Assembly: GCA_963712715.1 (NCBI GenBank)
Contig: CAVQJI010000008.1
Coordinates: 1-64,000, forward strand
Source of the DNA: JAFEDN01 sp963712715
GTDB lineage: Bacteria; Pseudomonadota; Gammaproteobacteria; Coxiellales; Coxiellaceae
Direction: 5' to 3'
Length of the DNA stretch: 64,000 bases
Under the pieces are notes generated by a model. That model made no database searches. It had not been told where the DNA came from and saw only the letters and a list, made by a program, of their open reading frames with translations. Shown in pieces: positions 60,501 to 64,000 of this stretch; within the stretch, counting starts at the first letter, position 1; each line of letters begins with the position of its first letter. The position numbers and the translations under genes are program-made.

Positions 60501-60756
60501 TGGTGAGGGGGTTGAAACCTGGGAACGCAATCGTGCGAATAATCAACTTAAATATTGCGCTTCTACCGCATCATTTCATTCTTTGCGCACGGGTCAAGGT
60601 TCGTCGAGAAGTTTATTAACGAATTCCTCTTTAAGACTTTATACTTATGAGGAAGCGAATGGTTTAAAAAACTTTCCCCCGGGTCAGGATGCCGAGTCCT
60701 GTAAAAATTGTAAAAACGTTGCCATTGGCAGCACGTTAGCGATTAAAAGGGCCTAA
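45589..60756 (+). CDS. 5055-residue giant with SecA-like motor, collagen-like and hydrophobic segments
   Basis: AAGGA at 45578-45582 precedes the ATG. The N-terminal 1390 residues are helical. Residues about 1394-1578 are Gly/Asp-rich and collagen-like (GLKGADGLDGLPGK, GGPGRDGDDGVDGK), followed by a coiled coil near 1720-1840. A second helical region runs to about 3040. The SecA-like core has Walker A RTGEGKT (to Thr3098), DEVD (3204-3207), LTGTL with Thr3382, GGRGTD (3502-3507) and GRTSR (3539-3543), with spacing close to authentic SecA. It is nearer to SecA than the upstream copy. A Sel1/TPR-like stretch lies near 3730-3770. Residues about 4288-4371 are hydrophobic with several short segments. 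An amphipathic helical part and a non-helical C-terminal region with DNNCF around Cys4756 and a final CKNC follow. It has no signal peptide. The size and layout fit a toxin-like or effector-like machine, but the function is unknown. Confidence 0.9.
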   Translation: MRMKELTLLTLKENVRNLAEAIYSLCHNLRKKFQDEVTLDYDEELINLYYDLAEAQYTFFSNSKLTGLNLGCVQECLDKAIVINQSRDIYNNRKTLIMDGFQDDKVRIKFCGVSKLKENVDKNWKLYENKIKKLESNTTLSTPELIQLTGCYLRLGKEKKAKKTLEKVDQAKIESDLIEILNAQITYTEILQKILRNEIDLTPFSTSFTPDELTKKLYSLAKSYDFLGIQPLKNIYLGTIKKQTIDNRQIVRDNQYINIDVKLPVFAPELKSINKLNDIIDEDEFLSNILPYLNHIPKLCLSLKPIYPIRCYQFSDDINEDILKTQLSAWRNNLYQGAAENPYDQTCYFVSYKPNGDKNHKWYLLTLKPDGKLLEGEVDSTLEFQVFSPLLNKFPYHKFNFSIKSKLLTIKKGQNIREYYHQLYQNLEPLLKLDNNSGSVTSKLSNIIIKPVDYEQYCNHRFLQTGILIYDMRFYDQEKNFRERIKNYPYENIASVLRFSESDYIAVLVEALPRNAVKNTFRQFYVMNSLPKLFNVKKLSWFDGLLGDFINKIQVIKTPKQVQYGNNSLLHAYCNATLAEWGARNAYWHFLSKNLTLQNLTTPENMEWIKKWWINPQCNSNQFWLEKNKMNGERSLDNLLDEFSESAGIVFKEYFHNNNSRINEEVEIIINFLRNENNLQNIYQFFNNYLDEKSSSSNQLSNVLINLKIQAEKYGKKVDIFCFKELFLTVVNNAALLVADFWINITKHCEFLEDCFDNFLLLVLVEKTHCEDINKLSAILEIKGEYVKGYDSLSEFLSKLATTDSCLVLNNLKESAENFQRIIRSASNYEKNSLEGIFQKSYSVLSHTHNLLINSKKNINLILAIFNNLIFYAYDEASLPEIEKNAGEILYPTFVLRFEFDDIKNSMLKLRNYAPKKPQKAFNFPLIDEISIRDSFFYLVELIKPNSQGNYRQRSVYYFSTYLRQQMMLKYKNYRDQLYSFRTTANLAMENFELALHGKFLELVKKSIEEGQYTNLAENCQKALSGFNSADYAGKLQSYKNGLEVLSLYSDFLGTKRVLHCLEDQSHSHAHYLQIKLTDFSQLVERFRKVLKLTPGFTVDFWKLLHSRYDTQSSENLFGIQGQISSDILRNLHQQNGFDDINLLLKKIDKNGFFKDLLQECHSFYEHKDEKGATEVSALLRQAFVTTTERYGESLIDFRTRALSAFLKFERELYEYFSSLEVVKNFNMRQSLNFCLDSLNKLQGESNYGRCLNGYRTIVSRLANDKLITLKSLQRELKGDSKNNLPVHTHSIYLKNKINNLKILLSDYIHWYKINKKNNIYTVQITSGLLSEVLNLLTQYQGVFTTDQEIRLLVSGTLHINEDMEKKNYSGMNIVLITYRQQLSKRSPFLIKTDGAAAVAHFSLVPDGGVGHDSTGKGLKGADGLDGLPGKNAGNVYVVASRLVEMKVSAHGGNSGDAQIGGAGGPGRDGDDGVDGKYIRKDKKEYDRIENGIFAYAYKGVAMGTDGQNGGLGGDAGACGYGGRRGEAGNISLFSLDENSDNLGRESKSGMKGMDGEPAKVKPGEAGRHGRDGLDIAYISPCRWTAFPVRKYHEMRGRLYVNSRDYSGPAFESRVWRDYDLPPFILSENHPTLKDKYPMQDMEIKRGRQSQKKHTYQQTALKIHAINKREVYQQTCHFLKTAIDPSRPDEYAHWKSGLKTFLEKMARTEGFPEPEVAAQINIDNEINQLKSMREQFMTIVAAKKNHLELTKIKSASMGIGIHPLSKDLLKDHNLFLQNHQTLDQELKKQIAKINFDELQSGLENRSQKLLEMRETINRQIATEKLRLKLIQSQKKREVITHFSGNLNQKNPKKEINFSINCRETKSIALKFFEKTEFKELKSSNLAAEIDQTCGNFSPKSESPYENKYEHNHPVIQEQDQQKSLVDTIKYIYLLKESEPFRNALNNLKNTTNLNINLNILIDFIELLLQYKAYSAEIAKSIHQVLELKYQKNSSLFYNQWEEIAQLINEKHINILTFLGITENFSRFHFDSSNIENYFNFIWFNLLLVHESNEIEPKPGNIYIFTQNNEWVFLYLDEAHTRQSFAINSNELPDLEPLVDRNKIIDMGFNYPIKARQIQEIIVEQKWKNIDGKFKEILNNLKASKLIIQSQYPEILSNIKYIENIFIGIDRYLELSSRIDTIINNKINQIEYVQSFNYIFYSIDEIDFTYLQKLFYVLHEEKNSNLSLLERLDLFSLLLSIKKLFNPEIYKKLINENFEVFFNFYLNIKNKAEKNFHREIELFCLFLNEIKSEEFSTIIDIYLTEREKIKKYRLARLYLPIHAYSLNKSVLSALKLVNAVKMSLLEDQKDENGLVLVREIEIIDAFCTMPALKNSELSDLRDRTLLFISASTEEDLLSLKFGIIASMTICINYCREHHQPENSWLKINFLLLWILTKSMNDIKQVFELLNNANFYLNELHRLAIGNEAIHEPQRYLDFIEKINDSIRKYPDFCASPKDIPLDAIIELQASFILDYLKFNLTKIITEKVMIFVTASLPHPNQIKTNQIYFTQNGEYLFKNPGIPLAITGKIEDKFLLEILSNTNTNGSFEFKCQDGHTRRFIEETPFLTDGVADWIAVIMQEPQMMLPIAIKLLADDDKRNLESERSIQFTIYNILSQDQKDLIQNLINSLGINSSEREVVTSKIKNVNGFITEDLKETDFPIRATIRFNQWIESTNYHLKHFNGLTIRFEDFIKILDCIAGFDDLTETITTISSEPQTHWLKFLLVKSIAARLDDQLLDELMSLDVKLLTILNNRLIQDCAEQMINAHYLSGSTLVMVEKLGCLIQLLNEVIPEEELITTLSSMSLHVWQNILSDAAFGQLFHRLMTNYANADKIQYEKCLLYCNRIRHRVADSRLFTVFFKNLAGSIKNNHIKSLQGINRLLEELYYQRLSFKAANQIVQTEDSLRNWIGKHTVPLPEIKHFSRNLEQRSIAKVMQLIRENSFEDKYSLSSDMLNKIQSHAENFKKQAEKVISNNENNIQQMINGEIIKLNNEQAYQGNPEEYVHQHISKIASLILCAWYAANNDQFPHDTQIVTFAALITSRNQGLLGQVRTGEGKTLIVGLFAAFLGLCGHAVDILSSNSDLAIEGAEKCRPFFNLLKLDCDHICHRDSQANLSAYKNPIVYGEITVFQGDLLQQEYLGVPTYGDRYAKTQNQFKEKYAIIDEVDSMSLDKAKDVLYLSHTIESLKWLDGIFLNILAAVLRVDVLDSDQIRRHVTDISQFILTKIDSGAIFAPKELAHFYKLRMPRWVESAFQSRYMNEKDHFVIDVEKTGDIHSAGHKNVIVMDKDTGLEQYATRWCEGLAQFLEFIYQRKQTAESLKAFFISNKTFFLGYDQHIYGLTGTLGSADSRNFLAEVYQVKFIDIPSAREKNFYEYPGSVVTNYSEWLELVTKKAIDIAQQRPVLIIFENIELTEQCQYELMHQGASLHEIKKYACSEDKIETGFRNQPATAHDFIIATNKGGRGTDIHVDEKTFAKGGLHVMLTYLPNNLRIEEQAFGRTSRNGAPGTGELILYSNLEDEKSSILTEDQAQIFIEKEKLKRDHLEFLRLTNLQQKNMIQVDVEQALLLKFNQFRKDFLKPFKFITVPERKINVDEKKSFEAESKDSPLLTALDKILQDRWAFWLDSKKRQIEEMNSKLSQSDLCIELDIFLRDFILNKDFTDDEIVNFSKTSTEAILLANVFKERAAISKDLKDYNIAMRLFERAMGLGDIYGYAIMGLVYCLIKLNDKDKVKRSRSLLKSAIDQLNLLRQSLMTNSQTSNLLAGFTNSVIFQTISPKDNLYAEQISSKLEVLGLHLHQVERAVGKYIQPEDFTTPVSDQSNPVDVKELESSRYIYQLLLDKKIIYNTRLRKKYNKNSQALKTLIMDTFDNSIAASLFSLLSSKNAVEEVSTTELQPLVCSQEELWKLLQPSESKTALLVNIEKGKRVIESQWITEWENLQKEFKSQENVAEIDEFWFESKDSTTCKEFKSYLIEKEVLVQTKSIPLNQLDFSNLNMQPIYIEKYAKVKFPVTKSSQELTLIDYLKELKEILSKNKSSNFYQHDLPFDKAAVEAEKIMTVLKEKNILKSGGLAIPASEKLGEIDEAIEKLLQPIFTEYSVNKSEISHGKTPLKDINLGENSFLYKINENNNLLEYTVCDPDGKKVIGEITSEEYGQAFPEELKDLEANFSKILEITTKRKHTLFKTGVFLQKKDLVKIKLLAIPGDIRRYHDQLDACFLEFNELESPHNVPQELTFFVGIGLSRFLNIGKEKTWWDWRAFSVAMLGLAQFIGGAVLVCLGHPQIGNALIAEGISDMVYATISGLTGTFSWRDWAVQKGISLTISLASAGFSTLANLGNAIPKVGSVSRTMMLSKLFLESAGKFILQCGTQLMTQQIMNHLQTEVIDRLVAEIEKSLLKKLTDSFEVKLKKLYSAFPKQDFPNNVAKLTRNLEKNLKEGTSILPTELEQLRMKLRSMLNKQFDQMLMGVKNSGSKHAEMLISAIKAGKLFSELWNVMQLLISAVEVGQSVISLLGECEYKTEDKYPVDENEVKVQVDKLSAMMKNYLSRELSQQLRSLLQKSIQGTLKAVGEATSGAMKKRIDKQYQGKNPIMALKQLNRIQDDSALSDETTLSNPVEEKITNSRESVSKALVNNRQRRLCRTDLKMWAGMKCRKIIIRDHETGEENVILPHGAKQIFTLFKKPVKLDFQKNHGEFGHFSTSQSADFQQAAGDNNCFIIAYETARGRQPILQNIEQGRIDLQKYSQSHFADFNRSYHNIAAKGHDYLWGGNPNSLNNNRHDKHAFIYPAAVSTQAGYSHPFGNNLTMSEQNPLIQQTMSSLRTSAQNLDCRGMLGVSVLEVYPQGHNSSSVPFVGIGGSTGLSVPGKDQTIPMQIIQNDLFTSPSHGPQLTEALKSNRVYSDHQAYENFQAGPGQVNIIGQSLPQSFFAPPGEGVETWERNRANNQLKYCASTASFHSLRTGQGSSRSLLTNSSLRLYTYEEANGLKNFPPGQDAESCKNCKNVAIGSTLAIKRA

Positions 60757-60772
60757 TTCGCCATCCTCAAAG

Positions 60773-60787
60773 ACCCATAAAATGGGT
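60773..60787 (+). other. perfect hairpin downstream of the giant gene
   Basis: ACCCATAAAATGGGT forms a 6-bp perfect stem with an AAA loop, 17 bases after the stop codon. No T-run follows, so it is not a standard intrinsic terminator. It may stabilise the 3' end of the very long mRNA or act in attenuation. Confidence 0.35.
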
Positions 60788-60964
60788 AGATTGCAGCAAT
60801 TCTTGCTTCAGCCCATAGGCCGTCAGGTTAAGCATACCGGAAGTACACCGATGGTTTGGATCCTATCGCTTGCGGTGTGGATCATTTTTAATGATAATTG
60901 TCGAGTCGCTAAAATGGATTTGCAAAAAAAATTATTACCAGAATCCTTTGGACAAGGAGAATCG

Positions 60965-61018
60965 ATGAAACATGCCGAAAACACCGGCTCGTCAGTCGGC
61001 CAATGCGTAAAGAATTAA
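60965..61018 (+). CDS. 17-codon leader frame overlapping the next gene
   Basis: AAGGAGA at 60954-60960 lies in ideal position for the ATG at 60965. The frame MKHAENTGSSVGQCVKN ends at 61018, overlapping the start of the 61003 gene by 16 bases in another frame. The downstream start has no ribosome binding site of its own, so it may be translated by coupling from this leader. A single-base frameshift that separated the true N-terminus from the rest is the alternative. Confidence 0.4.
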   Translation: MKHAENTGSSVGQCVKN

Positions 61019-63384
61019 TATATCACTTAATTTTACTGGACCACGATGGTTGTGCAGGGGTCGGCAAGCAGTATCCGCATTTTAAACCCTATTGGGAATC
61101 CGTCAGCGCTTTGTTGGGCGGCGAAGAAAACCTCCAACACGCTATCCAAACAAAACCTTACCTCAGTGATTATTTTGAAAATAAACAGGAACGGACTACC
61201 GCTTCCGAAAATTTAATTATTGAAAAGGTACTCCAGGAAGCCACGGCGATTTTAGAAGCGCTCCCATACCAAAAAAGAAATCACATCACGGATCTCTTAA
61301 AAACCCTCGTAGAGAAACCAGCCATCAGCGGGCTGATGAAAAGATTCCAGATTCCCACGTCCTATCAGCATGAACTGATTTATCGAATTATGTTATTCAA
61401 AATAGGCAGCGATTGTAGTTTAAGGAGCAACGGCTATTGTTTGGAATATATAAGGAAAAGCGTTGCCGACCTTAAAGTTTCATTTCCCAACCAAAAAATC
61501 GTGGTCATTTTGGCCAGTATCAGCACTCGCGCCTCCAGCAGCTCCTTAGATAGACGTAATAACCAGGCGCACGGCACAGGCTATATGGCCCTGCAATTGC
61601 CTTTTTGGTATCTCTACGGTTTAAAAAAGGTCTTGCCTGGAGACACCTGTCATTTTTTCCCGTTCATGATGTCCGATGCTTTATTTGATCTCAATATTGG
61701 CGACAGTCTATTTGAGCGCGCCGACTTAAAAATTGAAAAAAGAAAATTAAAACAAGCCTTGCGTCCCCTGATCTCTGATCAACGCGGCAGTAAAATTTTC
61801 ACAACCGGGTTATTGATCACCCTGATGTCCTCTATGGAAAACGCGTCTCAGGTATTTTGTACCCTGTTGGATGATGATCCTCGTGAAAATTCCGGTTCTC
61901 CCACTATTCTGCAACAGGTTTTTAAATCGGTTTATAACGACCCCACCGTTTTACCGGTGGGAACCACCTTGTCCTTAGTCAAATATACGAATGATAGCCC
62001 TCTGTTTACCGGGTACCCTCAATTACAGGGACAGGGTCACCGGGAAACTTTATTGGAATTATATACCGGTGTTCTTTACCATACCGCCCGCTCTTTAGAA
62101 TCACCCTGGCTGAGTTCCATCCCTTATTTAGATAATCTTTTCGCCTGCCAGGATAAATTAGCTGAAGATTTTCAGGTCAATACCCAGGAGGTCGTGGTCG
62201 TTTCTGAAGCAAAATACCTGGAAGAAAAAGAAAAGGTCTATGATAGCGTTCATCTGAAAAAAAACCTGATAGAAACGGATCAAAAGATTTGGCAGTCAGC
62301 CCAATCGCTGCTGTCCTATAAAGAAATGACCGGCAGCGCGCATCTGGATATCCCTCATTTAATGGGTTTATATGCTTTAGCAGACTCCAAAAATCATCCA
62401 AATAAAAAAATACTGAAAAAGATTCATCATTACCCGGATGAGAAAAAAAATATCAGCCGCGCCTTGGGTTATTTGGGATTCAGGTTACACCCTTCTGAAA
62501 TATGTTTACATCGAATGCAGTTGTACAAAAAACTGAATGACCCCAATTCAAAATTATTATCGGAAGCTTTTGACAAAGGAGGACTTTTTTACTTTCTCAA
62601 GGAGTTTGAACTGACTTTACCAGAGCGATTAACAAACGATGAGAAAAAATCGATAGAAAAAACGGTAAAAACCCTTTTAAGCACTGATTTTTTGGATGAA
62701 ACCTCGGTCGAAAAATTACAATCCACTGTGAATGAATTTAAAGGTTTCAAAGAATTGAGTAAAATCCATGTTCATTTATCTTTAAGATTATCGGATATTA
62801 TTAAATTTAACAAAAGAATTCTATCTGATAAACTATTACCTAAAATCAAAGTTCCTGCGGAGCATACTCACATCTATGATCTTAAAACGCATGAGCATCT
62901 GGCGCGAGTACTGTGTTATCAACCGGAAAAAGACATCTTGATCACATTAGTTTCTTTTGAAATACGAATATTTCGTTTTTTTAAATCACTCGGCATTGAA
63001 TTGACGCTCATCAAAAAGATTGGAAATTCTTTTTCAAAAGTTGAAATCGTCTTCCCGGACGAAGCGCATCAATATCAATTTTTAATGACGATGCATAAAA
63101 GTTTATTAATCCAAAAGATAAAAGATCAGGAAAACGCGAGCCTGTCTTCAAAGATCCATATTTTATTGAATCAATTATCTCCCAAAAAGACGCTTTCGAC
63201 CAGGGAAATTTTGTCGCTGGTCGAATCCATACAGATAGGTAATTTGCCAAAATTGGTAGAAGCTTACCATCGACTGAATACGCAGGGAATTCCCGCGACC
63301 ATCAGCGAGCCGCACGGGACTCTTTTACAAAGCTGCTATCACTTCTTGTTCATGTCCGCCGGCAAACAGGTATTGTTCCTGTAG
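61003..63384 (+). CDS. large HAD-like protein of unknown function
   Basis: The protein has 793 residues. The N-terminus LILLDHDGCAGVGK matches motif I of HAD-superfamily enzymes (DxDG). A second block, IVVILASISTRASSSS, looks like HAD motif II (hydrophobic strand then Ser/Thr) followed by RRNNQAHGTGYMAL. Proteins with this kind of split HAD-like core and a long helical C-terminal part are known to me among Legionella-type candidate effectors. That link rests on recall and should be treated as weak. Residues 400-793 are helical and charged. No membrane segment or signal peptide is seen. The start lacks a Shine-Dalgarno and overlaps a 17-codon leader. It follows the 5055-residue gene by 246 bp and may belong to the same transcription unit. 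Confidence 0.75.
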   Translation: MRKELIYHLILLDHDGCAGVGKQYPHFKPYWESVSALLGGEENLQHAIQTKPYLSDYFENKQERTTASENLIIEKVLQEATAILEALPYQKRNHITDLLKTLVEKPAISGLMKRFQIPTSYQHELIYRIMLFKIGSDCSLRSNGYCLEYIRKSVADLKVSFPNQKIVVILASISTRASSSSLDRRNNQAHGTGYMALQLPFWYLYGLKKVLPGDTCHFFPFMMSDALFDLNIGDSLFERADLKIEKRKLKQALRPLISDQRGSKIFTTGLLITLMSSMENASQVFCTLLDDDPRENSGSPTILQQVFKSVYNDPTVLPVGTTLSLVKYTNDSPLFTGYPQLQGQGHRETLLELYTGVLYHTARSLESPWLSSIPYLDNLFACQDKLAEDFQVNTQEVVVVSEAKYLEEKEKVYDSVHLKKNLIETDQKIWQSAQSLLSYKEMTGSAHLDIPHLMGLYALADSKNHPNKKILKKIHHYPDEKKNISRALGYLGFRLHPSEICLHRMQLYKKLNDPNSKLLSEAFDKGGLFYFLKEFELTLPERLTNDEKKSIEKTVKTLLSTDFLDETSVEKLQSTVNEFKGFKELSKIHVHLSLRLSDIIKFNKRILSDKLLPKIKVPAEHTHIYDLKTHEHLARVLCYQPEKDILITLVSFEIRIFRFFKSLGIELTLIKKIGNSFSKVEIVFPDEAHQYQFLMTMHKSLLIQKIKDQENASLSSKIHILLNQLSPKKTLSTREILSLVESIQIGNLPKLVEAYHRLNTQGIPATISEPHGTLLQSCYHFLFMSAGKQVLFL

Positions 63385-63702
63385 TTGAAGTCAAGTGTGC
63401 GCAACAAAATAAAACCATAGTCACGAATTCGCAATCCTTTCTTCAGAATTGATCTGCAAGTCAGGCGAAACTTTGCGCGTTGAGTCCTGGGCGATAAAAT
63501 CGACAGAAAATCCATTCTGGTCCAAATTCGGATTAAAGCATGTGTCATGTCACATCAGCACTGGGAGACTTACACTTTTAATTTGATGCGAAAGAGTTTA
63601 AAATGCGGAGCATCAGGGAAGAAAACAGGTCAACGATTTTTTTCACGGACGAATCAGAAATCGTGAGGTCATTACCCCAATCACAGACCCGAAGGGAGAC
63701 TG
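63385..63702 (+). other. 318-bp intergenic stretch
   Basis: No credible gene is seen. A minus-strand frame at 63339-63548 contains basic sequence (KFRLTCRSILKKGLRIRDYG) that looks like a fragment of a repeated element, not a gene. It overlaps the end of the HAD-like gene and has no ribosome binding site. The upstream region of the next small gene begins with an A+T-rich patch near 63575-63605. Confidence 0.4.
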
Positions 63703-63972
63703 ATGATGAAACGCTATCACCCTTTTGCCCGGCTGACCGAATCACAGACGGTTCAGACTTCGACGCTGGCAGATCATCCGAATAATTTTTTTACGGAAAA
63801 AGATGAGCACCATTTTGTAAAGAAGGCCACCTAGGCCTTGGCGCATATCAGCCACCAGTATGATACACCGGACTCTCCAACAGAAAGACTTTTCCATGAT
63901 CAACTGGATCAACTCCGGCAAGAAATGAAATCGGCGCAGAACGAACATTCCGAAAACCTGAATCCGTATTGA
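63703..63972 (+). pseudogene. small gene interrupted by in-frame TAG
   Basis: GGGAG at 63694-63698 precedes two adjacent ATGs (63703, 63706). The frame runs 43 codons to TAG at 63832-63834, then continues in the same frame for 45 more codons to TGA at 63970-63972. The second part (LFHDQLDQLRQEMKSAQNE) has helical, coiled-coil-like composition matching the hydrophilic first part. A point mutation to an amber codon is the simplest reading, and stop read-through is possible but unsupported. No family is recognised. Confidence 0.5.
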
Positions 63973-64000
63973 CCGGTTTGATTCCGGGAATCAACTGGTT

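Noticed and set aside
60782..60964. Upstream part of a 78-codon frame after the giant gene
   Set aside because: Its ATG lies inside a hairpin and has no ribosome site; only the last 17 codons, with their own strong site, are kept as a leader frame.
63339..63548. 69-codon minus-strand frame at the end of the HAD-like gene
   Set aside because: It overlaps a well-supported gene, lacks a ribosome site and looks like a basic fragment of repetitive DNA; noted only as intergenic content.

Overview
The window looks like a chromosomal accessory region of a Gammaproteobacterium, most plausibly a host-associated member of the Legionellales/Diplorickettsia/Berkiella type. This lineage call is an inference. 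It rests on a low-to-moderate G+C content, very large eukaryote-like multidomain proteins, an IS982-type transposase remnant, a proteobacterial SecB homologue and a HAD-like protein of the kind seen among candidate effectors. No rRNA, tRNA or housekeeping marker is present to fix the lineage.

Region 1 (1-32,500) is an array of at least seven same-strand paralogues of giant, integrin-alpha-like proteins. Each intact gene starts directly with a conserved MK-x-GQFPA peptide and no signal peptide. It then has a seven-repeat FG-GAP beta-propeller with DxNxDGxxD calcium loops, CSPG/cadherin-like repeats, often a Ser/Thr/Pro-rich linker and a dystroglycan-type cadherin-like domain. The end is a single membrane segment with small-residue motifs and a conserved C-terminal domain of about 170 residues carrying a CC motif. 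Members are 2-2719 (cut by the window edge), 2820-6581, 6684-11909, 11947-17786 (broken), 18061-20553, 21504-26194 (frameshifted), 26259-32124 (broken), and a 27-codon stub at 32431 joined to an IS982 remnant. Duplicated spacers, near-identical tracts, fused 7+7 propellers and a 90-bp direct repeat show that the array expands, converts and decays by recombination.

Region 2 (32,500-34,300) is a junction of decayed DNA: a left-truncated IS982 transposase, a coiled-coil fragment on the minus strand, and a small gene whose start codon appears to be ATA behind a perfect AGGAGG.

Region 3 (34,480-63,400) is a same-strand cluster that is visibly more A+T-rich, especially from 40.9 to 60.8 kb. It holds a SecB-like export chaperone and a membrane-anchored protein with three seven-bladed LVIVD propellers. 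It also holds a MORN-repeat protein fused to a SecA-like ATPase (1554 aa), a 5055-aa protein with a second complete SecA-like motor plus collagen-like and membrane-active-looking segments, and a 793-aa HAD-like protein. The SecB homologue has lost several residues known to contact canonical SecA. A SecB variant next to two unusual SecA-like giants and a set of huge propeller proteins without signal peptides suggests a dedicated secretion or effector-handling system. This is the main hypothesis of the window. It is inferred from gene content and is not demonstrated.

Region 4 (63,400-64,000) holds an intergenic stretch and a short gene interrupted by an in-frame amber codon.
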